Source: Strobilurus pachycystidiatus
Lineage: Eukaryota; Basidiomycota; Agaricomycetes; Agaricales; Physalacriaceae
DNA length: 64,000 nt
Direction: 5' to 3'
NCBI GenBank assembly: GCA_019915135.1
Contig: JAHLMK010000011.1
Location: forward strand, 496,001-560,000
Under the pieces are notes generated by a model. The model did not search any database, had not been told where the DNA came from, and was given only the letters and a program-made list of their open reading frames with translations. A program made the position numbers and the translations under genes. Below are positions 13,757 to 25,192 of the stretch, in pieces (position 1 is the stretch's first letter; each line of letters begins with the position of its first letter).

Positions 13757-14075
13757 GGTGCTGGAGGCTATGAGGGCGAGGGGGAGATATGAGGGCCGTT
13801 TATACGATCGGCATCATCATGGCGGTGCATCACTGGTCACTGGTGTACTTAAGCTTGGCAGGGATGATTCGCAAACGCGCAGGCTTCACGCGACGCGTTC
13901 AAGAAAAGAGGGTTTGAATATCTATACTAATAAGTCAGTGATTAGTAGTGCGTACGTAGTGTAAATTACACGTAGGGGAGTGTATATGTAAAGAGCGGAT
14001 GGATAGCGATGACTGAGTAGGGTGTACATAGTGTACAATACGGAGAGTTCGTGCACGGTACGTCAATGAAAGTGC
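13757..14075. other. Intergenic, nothing seen
   Basis: About 320 bp between the start of the Glu/Lys-rich gene and the stop of RNR2, both on the minus strand. No coding, RNA or repeat signal was found. Confidence 0.5.
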
Positions 14076-15603
14076 TCAGAAATCTTCGTCGAGAGAGCTA
14101 AGGAAACAGATCAGCATCATCCTGTAAGACTCCAGGCTGTCCAGGAAAATACATATGCTCATATCAACAACCTCCGTCTCACCGAGGGTCCAGATATAAG
14201 CACATGCGCAGTAATTTCCTGAATCTCCTTGTCGCAGGAAAGGGACGTACAATGTTTTGCTCTGAACCTGTTCAACGGAGCCTGTCATGTTCATATTTGC
14301 TTTCGAGTAATCGGAAACTCGTTTTTCGAAGAAATTGGTTTTGCCTTGGAGCGATATCATGTCCATGAAGTCAAATGGATTGGTCGCATTGTATTCCTTC
14401 TCGTTTCCGAGAGCAACGAGCAAATGGTCGGCGACGAACTCGATGTATTGGCGCATGAGCGTCGCATTCATTCCAATTAGCCCGACGGGAAGAGCATCTT
14501 GAGCGGGGTCAGTGTAGTTCTTGGCGAAGACCGAATAACTGCTCCACCTGTAAGAAATTCCTGCTCAATTTTGACCGCCTCGATGATGATCCGCCTGATA
14601 ACTTGAGGGTGTGGTCTCCGCTTGAGATGGCTGAAAAGCAGACACGCAAAATCCGTATGCATGCCCTCGTCGCGGCTAATCAGCTCATTTGAGAACGTCA
14701 GTCCCGGCATGAGACCCCTCTTCTTCAACCAAAATATGGAGGCGAACGACCCAGAGAAGAATATGCCCTCCACAGCAGCGAATGCTACCAGTCGCTCGGC
14801 GAAGCTCGCGCGTTTGTCGGATATCCAGTGCATGGCCCAATCTGCCTTTCGCTTCACACAGGGAATAGTCTCTATGGCGTCGAAAAGAAATTCGCGCTGG
14901 ATCGGATCCTTGATGTAAGTGTCGATTAGCAGTGAATACGTCTCGGAGTGAATATTCTCCATCATTATCTGGAAGCCATAGAAGCAGCGGGCTTCTGCGG
15001 CCTGGACCTCGTTGGAGAACCGTTCGACGAGATTCTCGTTCACAATTCCATCCGAGGCGGCGAAGAATGCGAGGACGTGAGATACAAAGTGTTTTTCGTT
15101 GTCGTTCATGCGTGTGTTCCAGTCGAATAGGTCCACTTGTAGGTCGATCTCTTCAGCCGTCCAGAAAGATGATTCTGCCTGCTTGTACATTTTCCAGATC
15201 TAGAGTAGAATTTGAGCTTCAGCTCTGACACACAAGGAAGGCTTCAGACCTCCGGATACTGTATGGGAAACAGCACAAAGCGGCGTCTCGACTCCTTTAG
15301 CAGAGGCTCCTCACCTGTACGAAAAGGTGAGCTTCTGTTGCAATGACACGGGAATGACTGACACTCGGGCAGGTCGACCTCGCCTACGTAGAGCTGGCGC
15401 AGAGTTTCAAGGTCCCCAGTATTACTTGACGCTTCCATGGTGTCTAACTCGTCCTGATAGAACCCGTCTGCATGGTATTTTGTAATGTTCTTCACACCAA
15501 ATGACTGCTTGGAGGAGGATGTAGAGTCACAGATTAACATGTCCTGTGGTGGTGTTAAGCATCGTCCAGTAGGTAAGGATTCCACCAGGCCTACATTGTC
15601 CAT
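14076..15603 (-). CDS. RNR2: Ribonucleotide reductase small subunit
   Basis: R2 subunit carrying the di-iron tyrosyl radical used by class I ribonucleotide reductase to make dNTPs. The N-terminal part (start taken at ATG 15603) ends [19 protein letters not shown], then an intron leads to [19 protein letters not shown]. Iron-ligand regions are present: [18 protein letters not shown] and [15 protein letters not shown]. After an intron come the tail phrases [21 protein letters not shown] and [19 protein letters not shown]. The gene ends in LDEDF, the peptide that docks on the large subunit. Exons between SKANMN and LDEDF were not resolved with certainty. The frame was open further upstream only from a TTG. 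Confidence 0.9.
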
Positions 15604-16059
15604 ATTATTCGAAGAGATCGTGGAAGGAGTGTGCAAGCCTGTCTGAGTCTCGCTGCCGGGTGGAAAAAATCAAGTCATCGCGACCTGTCTCGTGATAGCT
15701 CGTGATCGACGATCGTCCCTGCCAGTGCTCGGCATGTTCCGGACCATGTCTCCCGAGCGGCCGAGCCCCAATAAGTTGAATAACTTCCTATGATATGCGC
15801 AATTCAAATCTTTCTTGAGGTTCTCCACTGCCAGCTTCAGATCAAATCATGCACAAGTGTGCTCTTGTGTTAGTCATTAACCTCTCCATTGACCATGCTC
15901 TTATGTCAGGTCTTCAAGTGCACCATATGTGGCACTCTTCAAACAAAGTCGCCCTTATGTACCTGTGAACGAGTCCTTGTCTGAGGGTGCACGCACCTTC
16001 CTGTCGAATAACGACCCTCCTGCAGACTCCGATAGCAGAGCCATGGACAACCCGTCTCA
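15604..16059. other. Intergenic, upstream of RNR2
   Basis: About 450 bp between the RNR2 start (minus) and the first recognisable F-box-gene sequence (plus). An ATG at about 16042 starts a 17-codon frame only. No regulatory motif was recognised with confidence. Confidence 0.4.
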
Positions 16060-17162
16060 GTGTACCCGAGGACGTTTTTTGAGATCGAACTGAAGATTCG
16101 CGGCGTCCGTCAGGCGTTGCAAGATCTCCTGGAGGAAAAGAAGCGCAGAGATGAAGATTTCCGCTCTCTCGACTATCCTCTGATTCCCCAGCCCCATCCG
16201 CTTCCTTCCCGCAGAATTTGTGCACGAGATCATGCTTTTCACTCTTGCCCCTTCGCTCCAAGTTCCGACCGTGCCGTCAAACTTGCCGCAACGGTTTACC
16301 ACCTGCGTCGAACCCGAATTCCCAGCATGGACGGTTTCACAAATATGTCGCTCTTGGAGGCAGTGTGCCGTCGATGATCCACAATTGTGGTCAAAGATTG
16401 ACCTTGACTTCCGCATCTCGGCATACCAGCAGCTTCGCTGGCCTATCTTCAGATCAGGGCGGATTATGGAGCGCTCGAAGGACACCGACTTGTCGGTTCT
16501 TATCATCGCACTCGTCCATCATACCGCCCTAGGCTTGCTAGAGACCAGTGCTGCTCGCTGGAGATTTCTACGGATGTCCACCACTACCACAATTTTCTAA
16601 TCCTTCCAACACCTATTCTTCCCCCGTCTTCGGATAATGAATATCTTCCCTTTCGAGAAGACCACCCGGAACTGTCAACGTCTTCTGTGACGCGCAGTGC
16701 CCGAGATTGGACACGATGAGTTTCGTCTACAGACGGGCAAATTCCGTGCATCTTCCCGGGCCTTGGCGCAGTCTGAAGTCCTTGACGCTCAACCGCATTC
16801 AATTCCCCACGCGGAGTAACATCAATGTACCTCAAGCGCACGTCCTCTCTGTAGTCTATGACCTTCGAACAAGCACTGCCGCCAGCAACACACGTCTCCA
16901 ATCGTGCCTCTTTCTGCCATGCATGAACATGCTCGATATCGAGGCACACGCGAAGGCTCATTCGAATACGGTGCCTCAATTGCAACTTGAAGTACTACCT
17001 CTTCTCAATCACAGGTCGTCAAAATCACGACTTTGTGGTCTGATCGGTCTGCCAAAGCCCAGTTCTCCAATCCGACGTCGACGCCATGAAGGGGTGGAGG
17101 GATTTTGTCTTGACGACCCAGATTCCAACTTGGACATACGGTTTGACAGGGCTTTGAATTGA
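16060..17162 (+). pseudogene. F-box gene with a frameshift
   Basis: Resembles the large basidiomycete F-box family. A short coiled coil (RGVRQALQDLLEEKKRRDEDF) should run straight into the F-box (YPLIP..LP-AEFVHEIMLF), but the frame changes by one base at a TT in CTTCCTTCCC near 16206. Dropping one T restores family order. The second frame goes on with the hallmark CRSWRQCAVDDPQLWSKIDL and ends at 16600. A third open segment (16707-17162) has LRR-like phrases (WRSLKSLTLNRIQF). The break could be a real inactivation or a base error; unseen introns are possible in the 3' part. F-box proteins give SCF ubiquitin ligases their substrate choice. Confidence 0.5.
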
Positions 17163-17295
17163 ACTTCTAGACGTTTGCGTGACTATTCAACCTGTGCAAT
17201 GTAATTTCTGGTCTCTCGTAGACAACCTACAAAACAAAACAAAAAGTCGATACCCTTCATGGAGTTGGGCATCATGCATCACTGAGTATCCGACC

Positions 17296-18924
17296 TCAAG
17301 ACTCCGCCTTGGTACGGGAGAGCGATGGTGATGCTACACCTCGCTCCTGGTCACTGGGCGTCGCCGTACTCATACCATCGGTTCTCGTGAATGCATCTTC
17401 TTTGGCTGTCACTTCGACATCTGCGGACTTTACATCCTGAAACATGAGATATGGAAAACGACGTTCACGGAAGAAACCTACACTTCCAATGACTAGAATG
17501 GATTGGCCTGAAACCGTACATCCCCGCTCCCACACAAATCTCTGTAAGGTGTCTTCACCAAAAGCAGTAAAGCGCTTCCTTAACGCGTCGCGACGGTTCA
17601 ACGTCCAAAGTACCATGTACACATATATTTTCCCAGCGATGGTGACGAACAAGACAATCAGATTATAGTGCTTGTTGTGCTGAAACATGGATTAGACTGC
17701 GAACGAATGAGTAAAAATGGTGTTGTACTGTCTCGGCGTGAAACAATCCGCCAGCGGTTATCATGCACAGCTGTGGCAAAGTCGCGGTTTCCCAGACGAA
17801 GTAGACGAAAGTTTGAACGACGCTATCGGATGCGGGGAGGCCTATTTTCTTCCGGCTGAGTTGGACAGTCGCTGCGATGGATACGTATGAGATACGAGTG
17901 ACAGCCGGCACTGAAAACGGACTTATGATGGCAACAATAGTATCGAGAACTGGTTAGTAGATCAGTGCGGACTGGACTGCGCCTGAAACCTCTACGCACG
18001 AAGAGTGCCCCAAATCCAGAAGTTGATGGAGATATTGTACTGCACAGAAGGTATCGCGTAAGTCAGTGGCAGAACGAGAAGTATTTTTGTATACACACTC
18101 CGTATGCGAGAGCAGCCGAATGATGGTCGGACTGTATGATATTGAACGAACAGGAAGAACGACACAGAACGGGATTACCCAAGGCAAAATCTGCATCCCA
18201 GCAGCTCGGGCAACTTTCATCTGTCTCAGACCGATTCCGACGTTAACGCTCTGGGTGATGATGTTGGCCCTAACAGGCAGGATTTGAGAAGAACTCGTAC
18301 ATAATAGATGATGGCTGATGTAGTGAAGAGTAACATCGTCATCAAAGGATATAAGATCCATCGACGTCCCCCGGTCAACTAGACCCAGAATCAGTGGTGA
18401 ATACTCATTCTGAGGAATGATTTCTCTGAAGACGTACCTTGCAACACCTTCTTATGAAGAACGCCTGACAGATAGAGATGACGACACCGTTCAAAGCTAG
18501 TGCGAAAGAATAAAGCGGAAAGTCTGTCTATTCCGCTGCTTTTCAGCTCGCCGTACACCAGATGCAAGTATAGGAAGTACCACAATCTCGCCTTGCACGA
18601 GAACCCACCAAGCATTCGCGTTCTCAATTCCCGTCTGGAGGCTGACAGTATACATCAGCTCGGTGACATCAAAATGCGTCAAACTACGTACAGAGTCGCA
18701 AGACACACTACTGCGACAAACGCCTTTTTGTGCAGCGAGTCGCGGTTGTATGAAAGCCAATATTGCGAGGCTTCGACGATTAGCATGCCGAATAAGAGCG
18801 ATTGAAGTATGGCGCTGAGTAGTACGACGCCCTGATCCCAGTCGAACGCGTCTTTCGTGGCGGCCAAAATCATCGCCGAGGATGCGTTGAGCTGCGAAGG
18901 TGGTTGATCGCCTGGAATGTTCAT
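17296..18924 (-). CDS. DUF6534-type seven-helix membrane protein
   Basis: Multi-exon minus-strand gene with the layout of the basidiomycete DUF6534 family. Taking the ATG at 18924 (MNIPGDQPP), the first helix GVVLLSAILQSLLFGMLIV is followed by QYWLSYNRDSLHKKAFVAVVCLATLYVV. Later exons carry more hydrophobic segments, and the conserved C-terminal part has SDSVVQTFVYFVWETATLP and HNKHYNLIVLFVTIAGKIYVYMVLWTLNRRDALR. The tail is cytosolic and Ser/Thr-rich. Function of the family is unknown; receptor-like roles are only guesses. Some middle exons remain approximate. An alternative start at 19044 would add 40 non-hydrophobic residues. Confidence 0.65.
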
Positions 18925-19240
18925 AGTCGCTCGCGATGGAAGGTTCAGGAATGTGACCATCCGCCGATCTAGACAAGCAATGTGTAAGCACTCTCGATCG
19001 CGAGGAGTATATTTGACAGGTAACTCACCACCTGGTCTCTCCATTGGCTCTTCTACATACGTATTTATGTGTTCGTAAAGTAGGACATAAAGTAATCAAC
19101 AGATGCTACACATGTTAAATGATACAGATGGAAGGAAAGCGAAAGCTGTTGCAGATTACAGGGTACTAAGTAAGAAAGGAAGACAGCGGAATAAAGTCAT
19201 GTACATAAAAACAAAGACGGCTAGAACACAAACAGCAGAA

Positions 19241-21292
19241 TCAGACCTTGCGCCGCATGGCATCGATAGCAGTAGCGTGAAGACCTAAGAAGTGCTCTTC
19301 GAGCTGCTCTGGCGTCGGATTAACAAATGGACTAGGCGCCTCTGCACCCGCCTTTTCGTGACGCGCCCTGACACAACGTGAGCCAGGCTTCTGGAGACCT
19401 GAATAAATGACTGACCTGCACATGATACACGTTATCTGAACAGAGCCATCCTCATTCTCCTCTTCTTCAGTCAAGTTCTCGATGCAATGCGCAATGGGCC
19501 TCAGGCCCTCAGCGTCCACTTCAATGATCTCATCATCGCTCAAAGGCTCAGATGCCATCTCCTCATCTGCCTCTTCCACTTTTGCGCGTTTCGCCGGCTC
19601 GTTCGGATTCGGGTCTTCAAGACTTGTGCTGTTGCGCTTTCTCGTTTCTTCTGCATGAGTATCAGCGCGCTCGACGCTATCATGCGTCTCGAATATAGGT
19701 TTCCTATCCACTTCCAACTCAGGCTTCACGAATACCTCCGGTGACATCGATTTGTGCGAGACCGGCGGTGTCAGCGGAGGCGCAAAGTCTTGGGGCGCCG
19801 GGCGTGGTGATGTGAAAGGCGGAGGCACGACAGGACTCTGCATGGCGGTAGGCTGATCAGAATGCGAGCTCGTGGGTGGCGTATGTAGGAAGGGTTGATT
19901 TGTCTGCCCGTTCTGGCCGGGCTGAGATTGCGTAGAGATACGCAAAGGAGGCAGAGACGACGACGACGGACGAGACGGTAATGATCCCATCGGCGAGTGA
20001 GCACTTTGCGCCTGAGCCATCGATGTATGAGCTTGAGGTTGCTGGATGGTCGAAGGCTGAGGCTGAGGCTGCCAGCTTTGTGGAGCGGGAAAATACGAAG
20101 GTGGATTCTGGGAGGTGGGTGACTGTTGAAAGGGGCTGTGTATATGTCCCTGCTGCATGTGGGGGTGAGACTGCTGCTGCGAAAGGGAGCGCTGTTGCTG
20201 CTGAGGGAGTTGGTGCAGAAGATGCTGCTGAGCATGGGAATGGGAATGTTGCTGTCGAAGATGAGTGATCTGCTGGTGGGGATCTGGGAGAGACTGTCGA
20301 GAAAGGAAAAGCTGCTGCTGCTGAGGTGGTAGGCTGGGTTGTATCGGACGTTGGCGAGGTGGGAACGGGGAATGCTGCTGCTGGGAATGAGCGGGCTGGG
20401 GGTGGTGTTGTTGCTGTTGTGGACGAGGCTGCTGTTGAGGACGCGGCTGTTGTTGTAGGTGCTGTTGCATCATCGCCGAAGGGACGAATGGGGGAGGTTG
20501 TGGGGACTGTTGAGGAGTGGTCCGTGCTGTGGGGAATGGGAATGCCGGCGGCTGGGTGCCTGTCGGACTCGTCTAAAAGCGATATTGAGTATGCTGGAAA
20601 AAAGACGCCAGTAGGAGAAAGAGCGCACCACGCCAGATAATGACTGTCGGTGTTCGGCGGTGCCTGGATTAGGCTCATGAGGGAAGCGCACGGACTGCGG
20701 GAGGGGGGCGGTCTTACGAGACGGAGGAGCATTGACGAGCTGATTGAACGCCTGGATGAGACTCTGGTGCTCTGAGATCAAGCGCCGGTGTTCGGCGAGG
20801 AGCTTCTGGTGCAGCGGAACGAGCCCGCCGTCGGTCATCATGCTGTGCTGCAGGCTGTCGATGCACTTTTGCTTGGCTTCATTCTCGATGCGGAGCCGGT
20901 CGTTGTCCTGACTGAGCACTTTGTTATTCACAGACAGCTTGCGGTTGTCCTCAAAGAGGTTGTGGTTGGCAGTCTGCAGCTGGCTGTGCGAGCCCTTGAC
21001 CTGCTCGTGCTCAGTGACGAGCAGCTTCTTGTCCTCGAGCAGCCGCTGGTTCTGCAATTTGAGATCGTTGATAACGTTCGGGTAGTAGCCAAGCTCGTTG
21101 AGACATCCATTGGCAGTGCCCGCGATGATTTCGATGATTCTAGCGCGCTGCTCCTCTGTGCCTTCTTGAGGATGAGAAAATGGGCTGACGAAAAGAAAAA
21201 ATCAGCTACATGATTGGAAGGCTTCGAGAAACGCACCTTGACGCCATCTGTGCCGGCGGCGGCGGCGGCGGCGGCTGGTGGGGGATGTTCAT
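19241..21292 (-). CDS. Gln-rich coiled-coil protein, putative zinc tail
   Basis: Starts MNIPHQPPPPPPPAQM and joins through an intron to EEQRARIIEIIAGTANGCLNELGYYPNVINDLKLQNQRLLEDKKLL, a well-formed coiled coil. A central region of several hundred residues is extremely Gln/Pro/Ser/His-rich with poly-Gln runs. It ends in an acidic stretch (NLTEEEENEDGS) and a possible zinc site: CIMC, then a later Cys, then H..H near the C-terminus (EEHFLGLHATAIDAMRRKV). A phase-0 intron with acceptor TTTTAG near 20578 links the coiled coil to the Q-rich exon. Composition suggests a nuclear or condensate-forming regulator. No known family could be named. Confidence 0.7.
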
Positions 21293-22058
21293 GGCGGGCA
21301 GCATTGAGACGCCTGACGAGCGAGCTCGCCGTATGCTGCCTTTGGAGGAGCTAGCTGGCAGCGGCAGCGACGACAACGAGGCAAAAAGCGATTGACAAGC
21401 AAATTCCAAGTCAGCCGCACGTGCAGATCAACGAAGGCTTGCCTTCCTCCTGTTGCAGGCTCTTCGACTTTTTCCATCTCAAAACGCGTAAAATGCTCTG
21501 GGAACACTGACAATGCCTGTTGTATGCTCAGTCGCGGTCTCCACGCGTCTGGCGGCCTCCACGGAGCATCTCATCACGCTCCCGTCGTGCCGTTACATCT
21601 CTCACGGACATTTGGCTGCGCCTGTGATTCATTTCTGGCCTCGGGTGTGATGCATACTTGGGTACGGACATTCGGCCACTCGTCGTGACCGTCGATCAGT
21701 AACCGCCGCGCGAATCTCTGAGACTCCTGCTAAGGCGAAGGCCTACTGGGTTCTCTCTGACGTACTCATCCTGTTCTGGAACCCAGACTGCAAGCTACTG
21801 GCATCCGAAATGGATGTTCTATTCGTACACAGCGCGCTCGGAACCCAAAGAGACCGCTGGTATGGTTGCGCGTACGCATGGTGCAGCGCAAATCCATCTG
21901 ATGATTGTATGGTGAGTGCTTAGATCTCGGGAATAGTTGTGGGGTACGTTGGGGAATCAGACTGTCAATTGTTCGACGGGCGTAGAACATACGTCGGACC
22001 TGGACCCGTGTTCAGACGAGCGAACACGCCAGGAACGCGCTAATGGAGAATTCTGAGC
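21293..22058. other. Intergenic, no supported gene
   Basis: About 770 bp without a convincing reading frame on either strand. It includes the upstream region of the Gln-rich gene. Confidence 0.45.
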
Positions 22059-22435
22059 TCAGTCCGTTTTATAGACGCGAGACCACTGTCTTATCCGTTG
22101 CGCACGAGGAGAGCATGGAATGACGTCCACAAAGGTGGAACGGGATGGATTGGAAGGGGCAAGGGACTCATGAGCACCCGACGAAGGCGGCGGCTCCTTG
22201 ACTGACAGGCGGCGCCAGTTGCTATTGAGCTTGGAGTCGATAGCTGCCATTTCCTGTTCAAACCGAGCCCTCTACATAGCGGCGACGATATGGTCCTGTG
22301 GCAGGGTATTCCGGTAGCTAATGATGCACCGTAGGCTACTCAGCGCAATGGCAATAGCGACGATGCATTCTACGATCTTGAAAAGAAGATCAAGGGCGTG
22401 AATTTTGATTGAAAAAGAGGGTGCTGAGGAGGACA
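22059..22435 (-). pseudogene. Fragment of small unknown gene beside transposon
   Basis: A continuous minus-strand frame carries a hydrophobic segment (IVECIVAIAIALSSLRC), then a single TAG, then RFEQEMAAIDSKLNSNWRRLSVKE and a Ser/Pro-rich end. The upstream boundary looks like a splice acceptor (CTCCTCAG) and no ATG lies between it and the transposon at 22528, so a 5' exon may have been cut off by the insertion. Alternatively the TAG is in an intron and the gene begins elsewhere; two plausible donors (GTAGAATG, GTCGCTAT) would skip it. No family recognised. Confidence 0.35.
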
Positions 22436-22522
22436 AGGAGAAAGCAGTAGGGTGTCAGTTAGTAGACAAGTGTACAAAGGGAAGGGAGAAAAAGTTTGAT
22501 TAGCGGTATACAGCGATGAGAG

Positions 22523-22527
22523 CTCAG
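22523..22527. repeat. Candidate target-site duplication, left
   Basis: CTCAG immediately outside the left terminus, matched by CTCAG at 28794-28798. With a preceding G the match could be read as 6 bp. Confidence 0.55.
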
Positions 22528-22549
22528 CCTCAGTAAAAATTCAGTTGAC
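22528..22549 (+). repeat. Left terminal inverted repeat
   Basis: Reads CCTCAGTAAAAATTC then AGTTGAC. Matches the reverse complement of 28772-28793 at 21 of 22 positions. Confidence 0.9.
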
Positions 22550-22760
22550 CTGGGTTGACCCGTACTGACCTAGACGGACCGTTGTCAATGGTGTCAACCA
22601 GGGTCAATGGAGCCCAGCGGAGGTCATAAAATGGCTTTCCCACAGACCTCAGTTGACGAACACTGACACGAGTTGACATTGATTGACCTACATTGACGCA
22701 TACTGACCAGGCAGCTTCTGCTCAGCCTGGTCAATGGAGGTCTATGAGAGCCAATGGAGG
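22544..22760. repeat. Left subterminal TTGAC/TCAATG repeat array
   Basis: More than ten degenerate copies of a TTGACC-like word in both orientations (GTTGACC, GGTCAATG, GTTGACA, TTGACCTACATTGAC). Similar arrays near transposon ends bind the transposase or its accessory protein in EnSpm-type elements. That role is inferred here. Confidence 0.7.
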
Positions 22761-23035
22761 CCAATACAATTGGGTCTGATTGGTACATATAAATACACAG
22801 TATACGTCGGTATGCAGCTACAGAAATAGGAAACAAAACGAAGTCCAAGTACGTTCCAGAGGGAAGCAAAGCAAGTATCGGAAAGCAAGTGCAGCACGAA
22901 GACAATTCAGATCGTGGTTCGAGGTCGTAGCAGGGTCCAAAGCACCGAGCGAAAAGCATCTGCCAAAGACGGTGATTAGACTCGCATCGTTGCAGTACTT
23001 GTACTTGTGATACGACTCACGGCAGATTCAAATCA

Positions 23036-25059
23036 TCATTTCTTCTTCGGTTGTCGCAAGTGGAACTTCTAAAAATCACAAAGTCAGGCTCATCAGGTCG
23101 AACCGGAAGCAAGAAAAACATACGTTACGTTCATCTTGCGCAAGATCAGTCCAATACACCTCAAAATCACCTTGCATTCCGGTCGGATTTGTCTCTTTCC
23201 AGTCTCGGCCGCACCGATTCCTGTGAACGCAAAAGTCAGCCGATGAATGATGCGACGAAAATTCGCTGACTTTGGATTATCCGCTTTTCCAGGGATGTAG
23301 ATCTTGGGCTTGACAACACTCTTGGTCTTTACCTTCGCGGTTGACACAGGGACGCCCGCACTCCGAACCGTTGCAGCGGAAACCGGCAGAGCTTCTAGAG
23401 CTTTCGTCGAGTCATTGCCAGTGTGGGTGGTTGCAGCGGATTTCTGGGTTGATTCGGTGATAGTGCTAGACGTCGCGGCGGATTGCTCGATTGTTTCGCT
23501 GGCAGTGGTCGAGGCGGCAGCAGATTCTCGAGTTGTTGTCTCTGGCTGGCTGGTTGGCGTTATCTGTATTGAAGCAGCGGGCTCTTTCGAGTTTGATGAT
23601 GATACCTCGTCTGTAGGCGTGTTGTTTGAGACTCCGGAAGAGGGTCCAGCCTGTAAACAAGTTAGTGGGTAGTCCAGTAGGTAGCAAATGTGTACCTTGG
23701 CTCTAATATCAACTGAGATCTTCGGGTCAACAACAATCTTGCGGGAGGTGAAGGGATTCTTGAGTCGATGCACGGACTGAGGGAGCGTGTTAGTCGATGA
23801 AGATAAACAGGTAACGGCGCACGTTAGTGTTCTCCTTTGAAGTAGGTTTGTCAGTGCTTTGCGCGGTCGATGGCGATGGCGAGGACACGCCCATTGGCAA
23901 AGAGTCAGAGGATGATGGGAAGAGCGTCGGAGATGATGAGCGCGAGAACGTGAACGTGAAGGGGGATGCTGCCGTTACTGGATCAGGGGTCTATGCACAA
24001 ATTGAGAAACATGGCGCGGCAGAAGAGAAACAACGGAAATATACGTGCCAGGATGTCTTGGGTGTGCTTGGCCTTCTTCGAGCTTGCTAAGTCCAGGTCC
24101 GAAGTATTGTTGTGCTTGCGCTTGCTGCCGCCGGAGGACAACGAACTCGACGATTCCAATTTGATGTGATTCAGAGGCTCCAGCTTAATCTTTTCCTTCT
24201 TGTGAGTTCTTGCCCAAGAGTTGTACTGCGTAGACCAGACGCGATCTATTTTCCAGTATGATTCTGCAAAGAGGAGTTCGGGATGCTTCGTGCCAAGCTC
24301 GAATCGGTAGTAGTTTTTCTGTGCACTTGTGGCAGACGAGAGTTTTTCAGGAACAGTGCCAGCTTGTTTGAGAGTGTTCCAGGCATCGCGAGAGGTAGAG
24401 TAGACAGAACGTCGCTCTCCGTCGGTGAAAGGTGTGCCGTCTTCGTGCTCGAGATATGCTGAAGCTGGCACAGCTTTCCTCTGGCTCGAATTCGTCGCGT
24501 CTTGATATGCAGTCTTCTGGTAGTAGTGAACATTGCCATTCTTGCGCAATATCGGAGCCGCGACGTTGGGAATACCGCCAGTTGGGAAAGAGGGAGCTGG
24601 GAATATGGAGGTCGTGAGAGAAGACGGAGCCGGGGCTGGCAGGATTGCAGCTGCTGATCCTCTGGCAATCTGGTTGGCAGTTGCGCTGAGAGAACAAGTA
24701 AGCCATTATTGGAATGAAGAGCAGGTGACGCACCTCCAGACTTGGGCCATCTCTCGATACATCTCCAGCTGCAGTGTCAAGGCTTGTACTTGCGATTCGA
24801 GTGCATATATGCGCTGCTGATAGAGGTGAGCCGGTGTCTGAGCAATGTTGGTGATGCTTTGGAACGCATTTGGCCCTGTCATAGTGAACTGAAGAGCACA
24901 TTAGTATGTGCTGGCCTCGCCGCGACCGCGCCATTAGCAAGGGAATTCGGCTACATCAGAGTTGGAGAACAGATTAGAATGGTTGCCGGATCCACTGGCT
25001 GTTGGAGCTGTGGACATTGCGCCAAAGCTAGAGCCGAAATCAAAGGAGGACGCGTTCAT
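23036..25059 (-). CDS. Accessory protein of the transposon
   Basis: A second spliced gene inside the element, downstream of the transposase on the same strand. It starts MNASSFDFGSSFGAMS. Next comes MTGPNAFQSITNIAQ with a coiled-coil-like stretch (YQQRIYALESQVQALTLQLEMYREM). A central region (DGTPFTDGERRSVYSTSRDAWNTLKQAG, YYRFELGTKHPELLFAESYWKIDRVW) is followed by a basic motif GGSKRKHNN, a long Ser/Thr-rich linker and a C-terminal block ending FHLRQPKKK. Basic patches fit a nuclear DNA-binding role, possibly on the subterminal repeats, as TnpA does in EnSpm elements. That is inference; I know no named family for it. Confidence 0.65.
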
Positions 25060-25192
25060 GGTGATGGAATGAGGAAGAGTGGTGTGACATAATGTGACAC
25101 GCTCGCGTTGCTCTTCGGATTTCTGTCGCGTCTTAGTTGCGACCATGCCGACTACATCAACTCAGGATATTCAGCATATATAAAAATATTTT

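Noticed and set aside
19857..20732. 291-codon open frame on the minus strand
   Set aside because: It is a second frame over the CAG-rich part of the Gln-rich gene; repetitive Thr/Ser/Pro composition comes from reading the same repeats out of frame.
22059..22435. EMC5/MMgT identity for the small fragment
   Set aside because: A hydrophobic segment followed by a basic acidic-helix tail is vaguely similar, but no diagnostic residues match.
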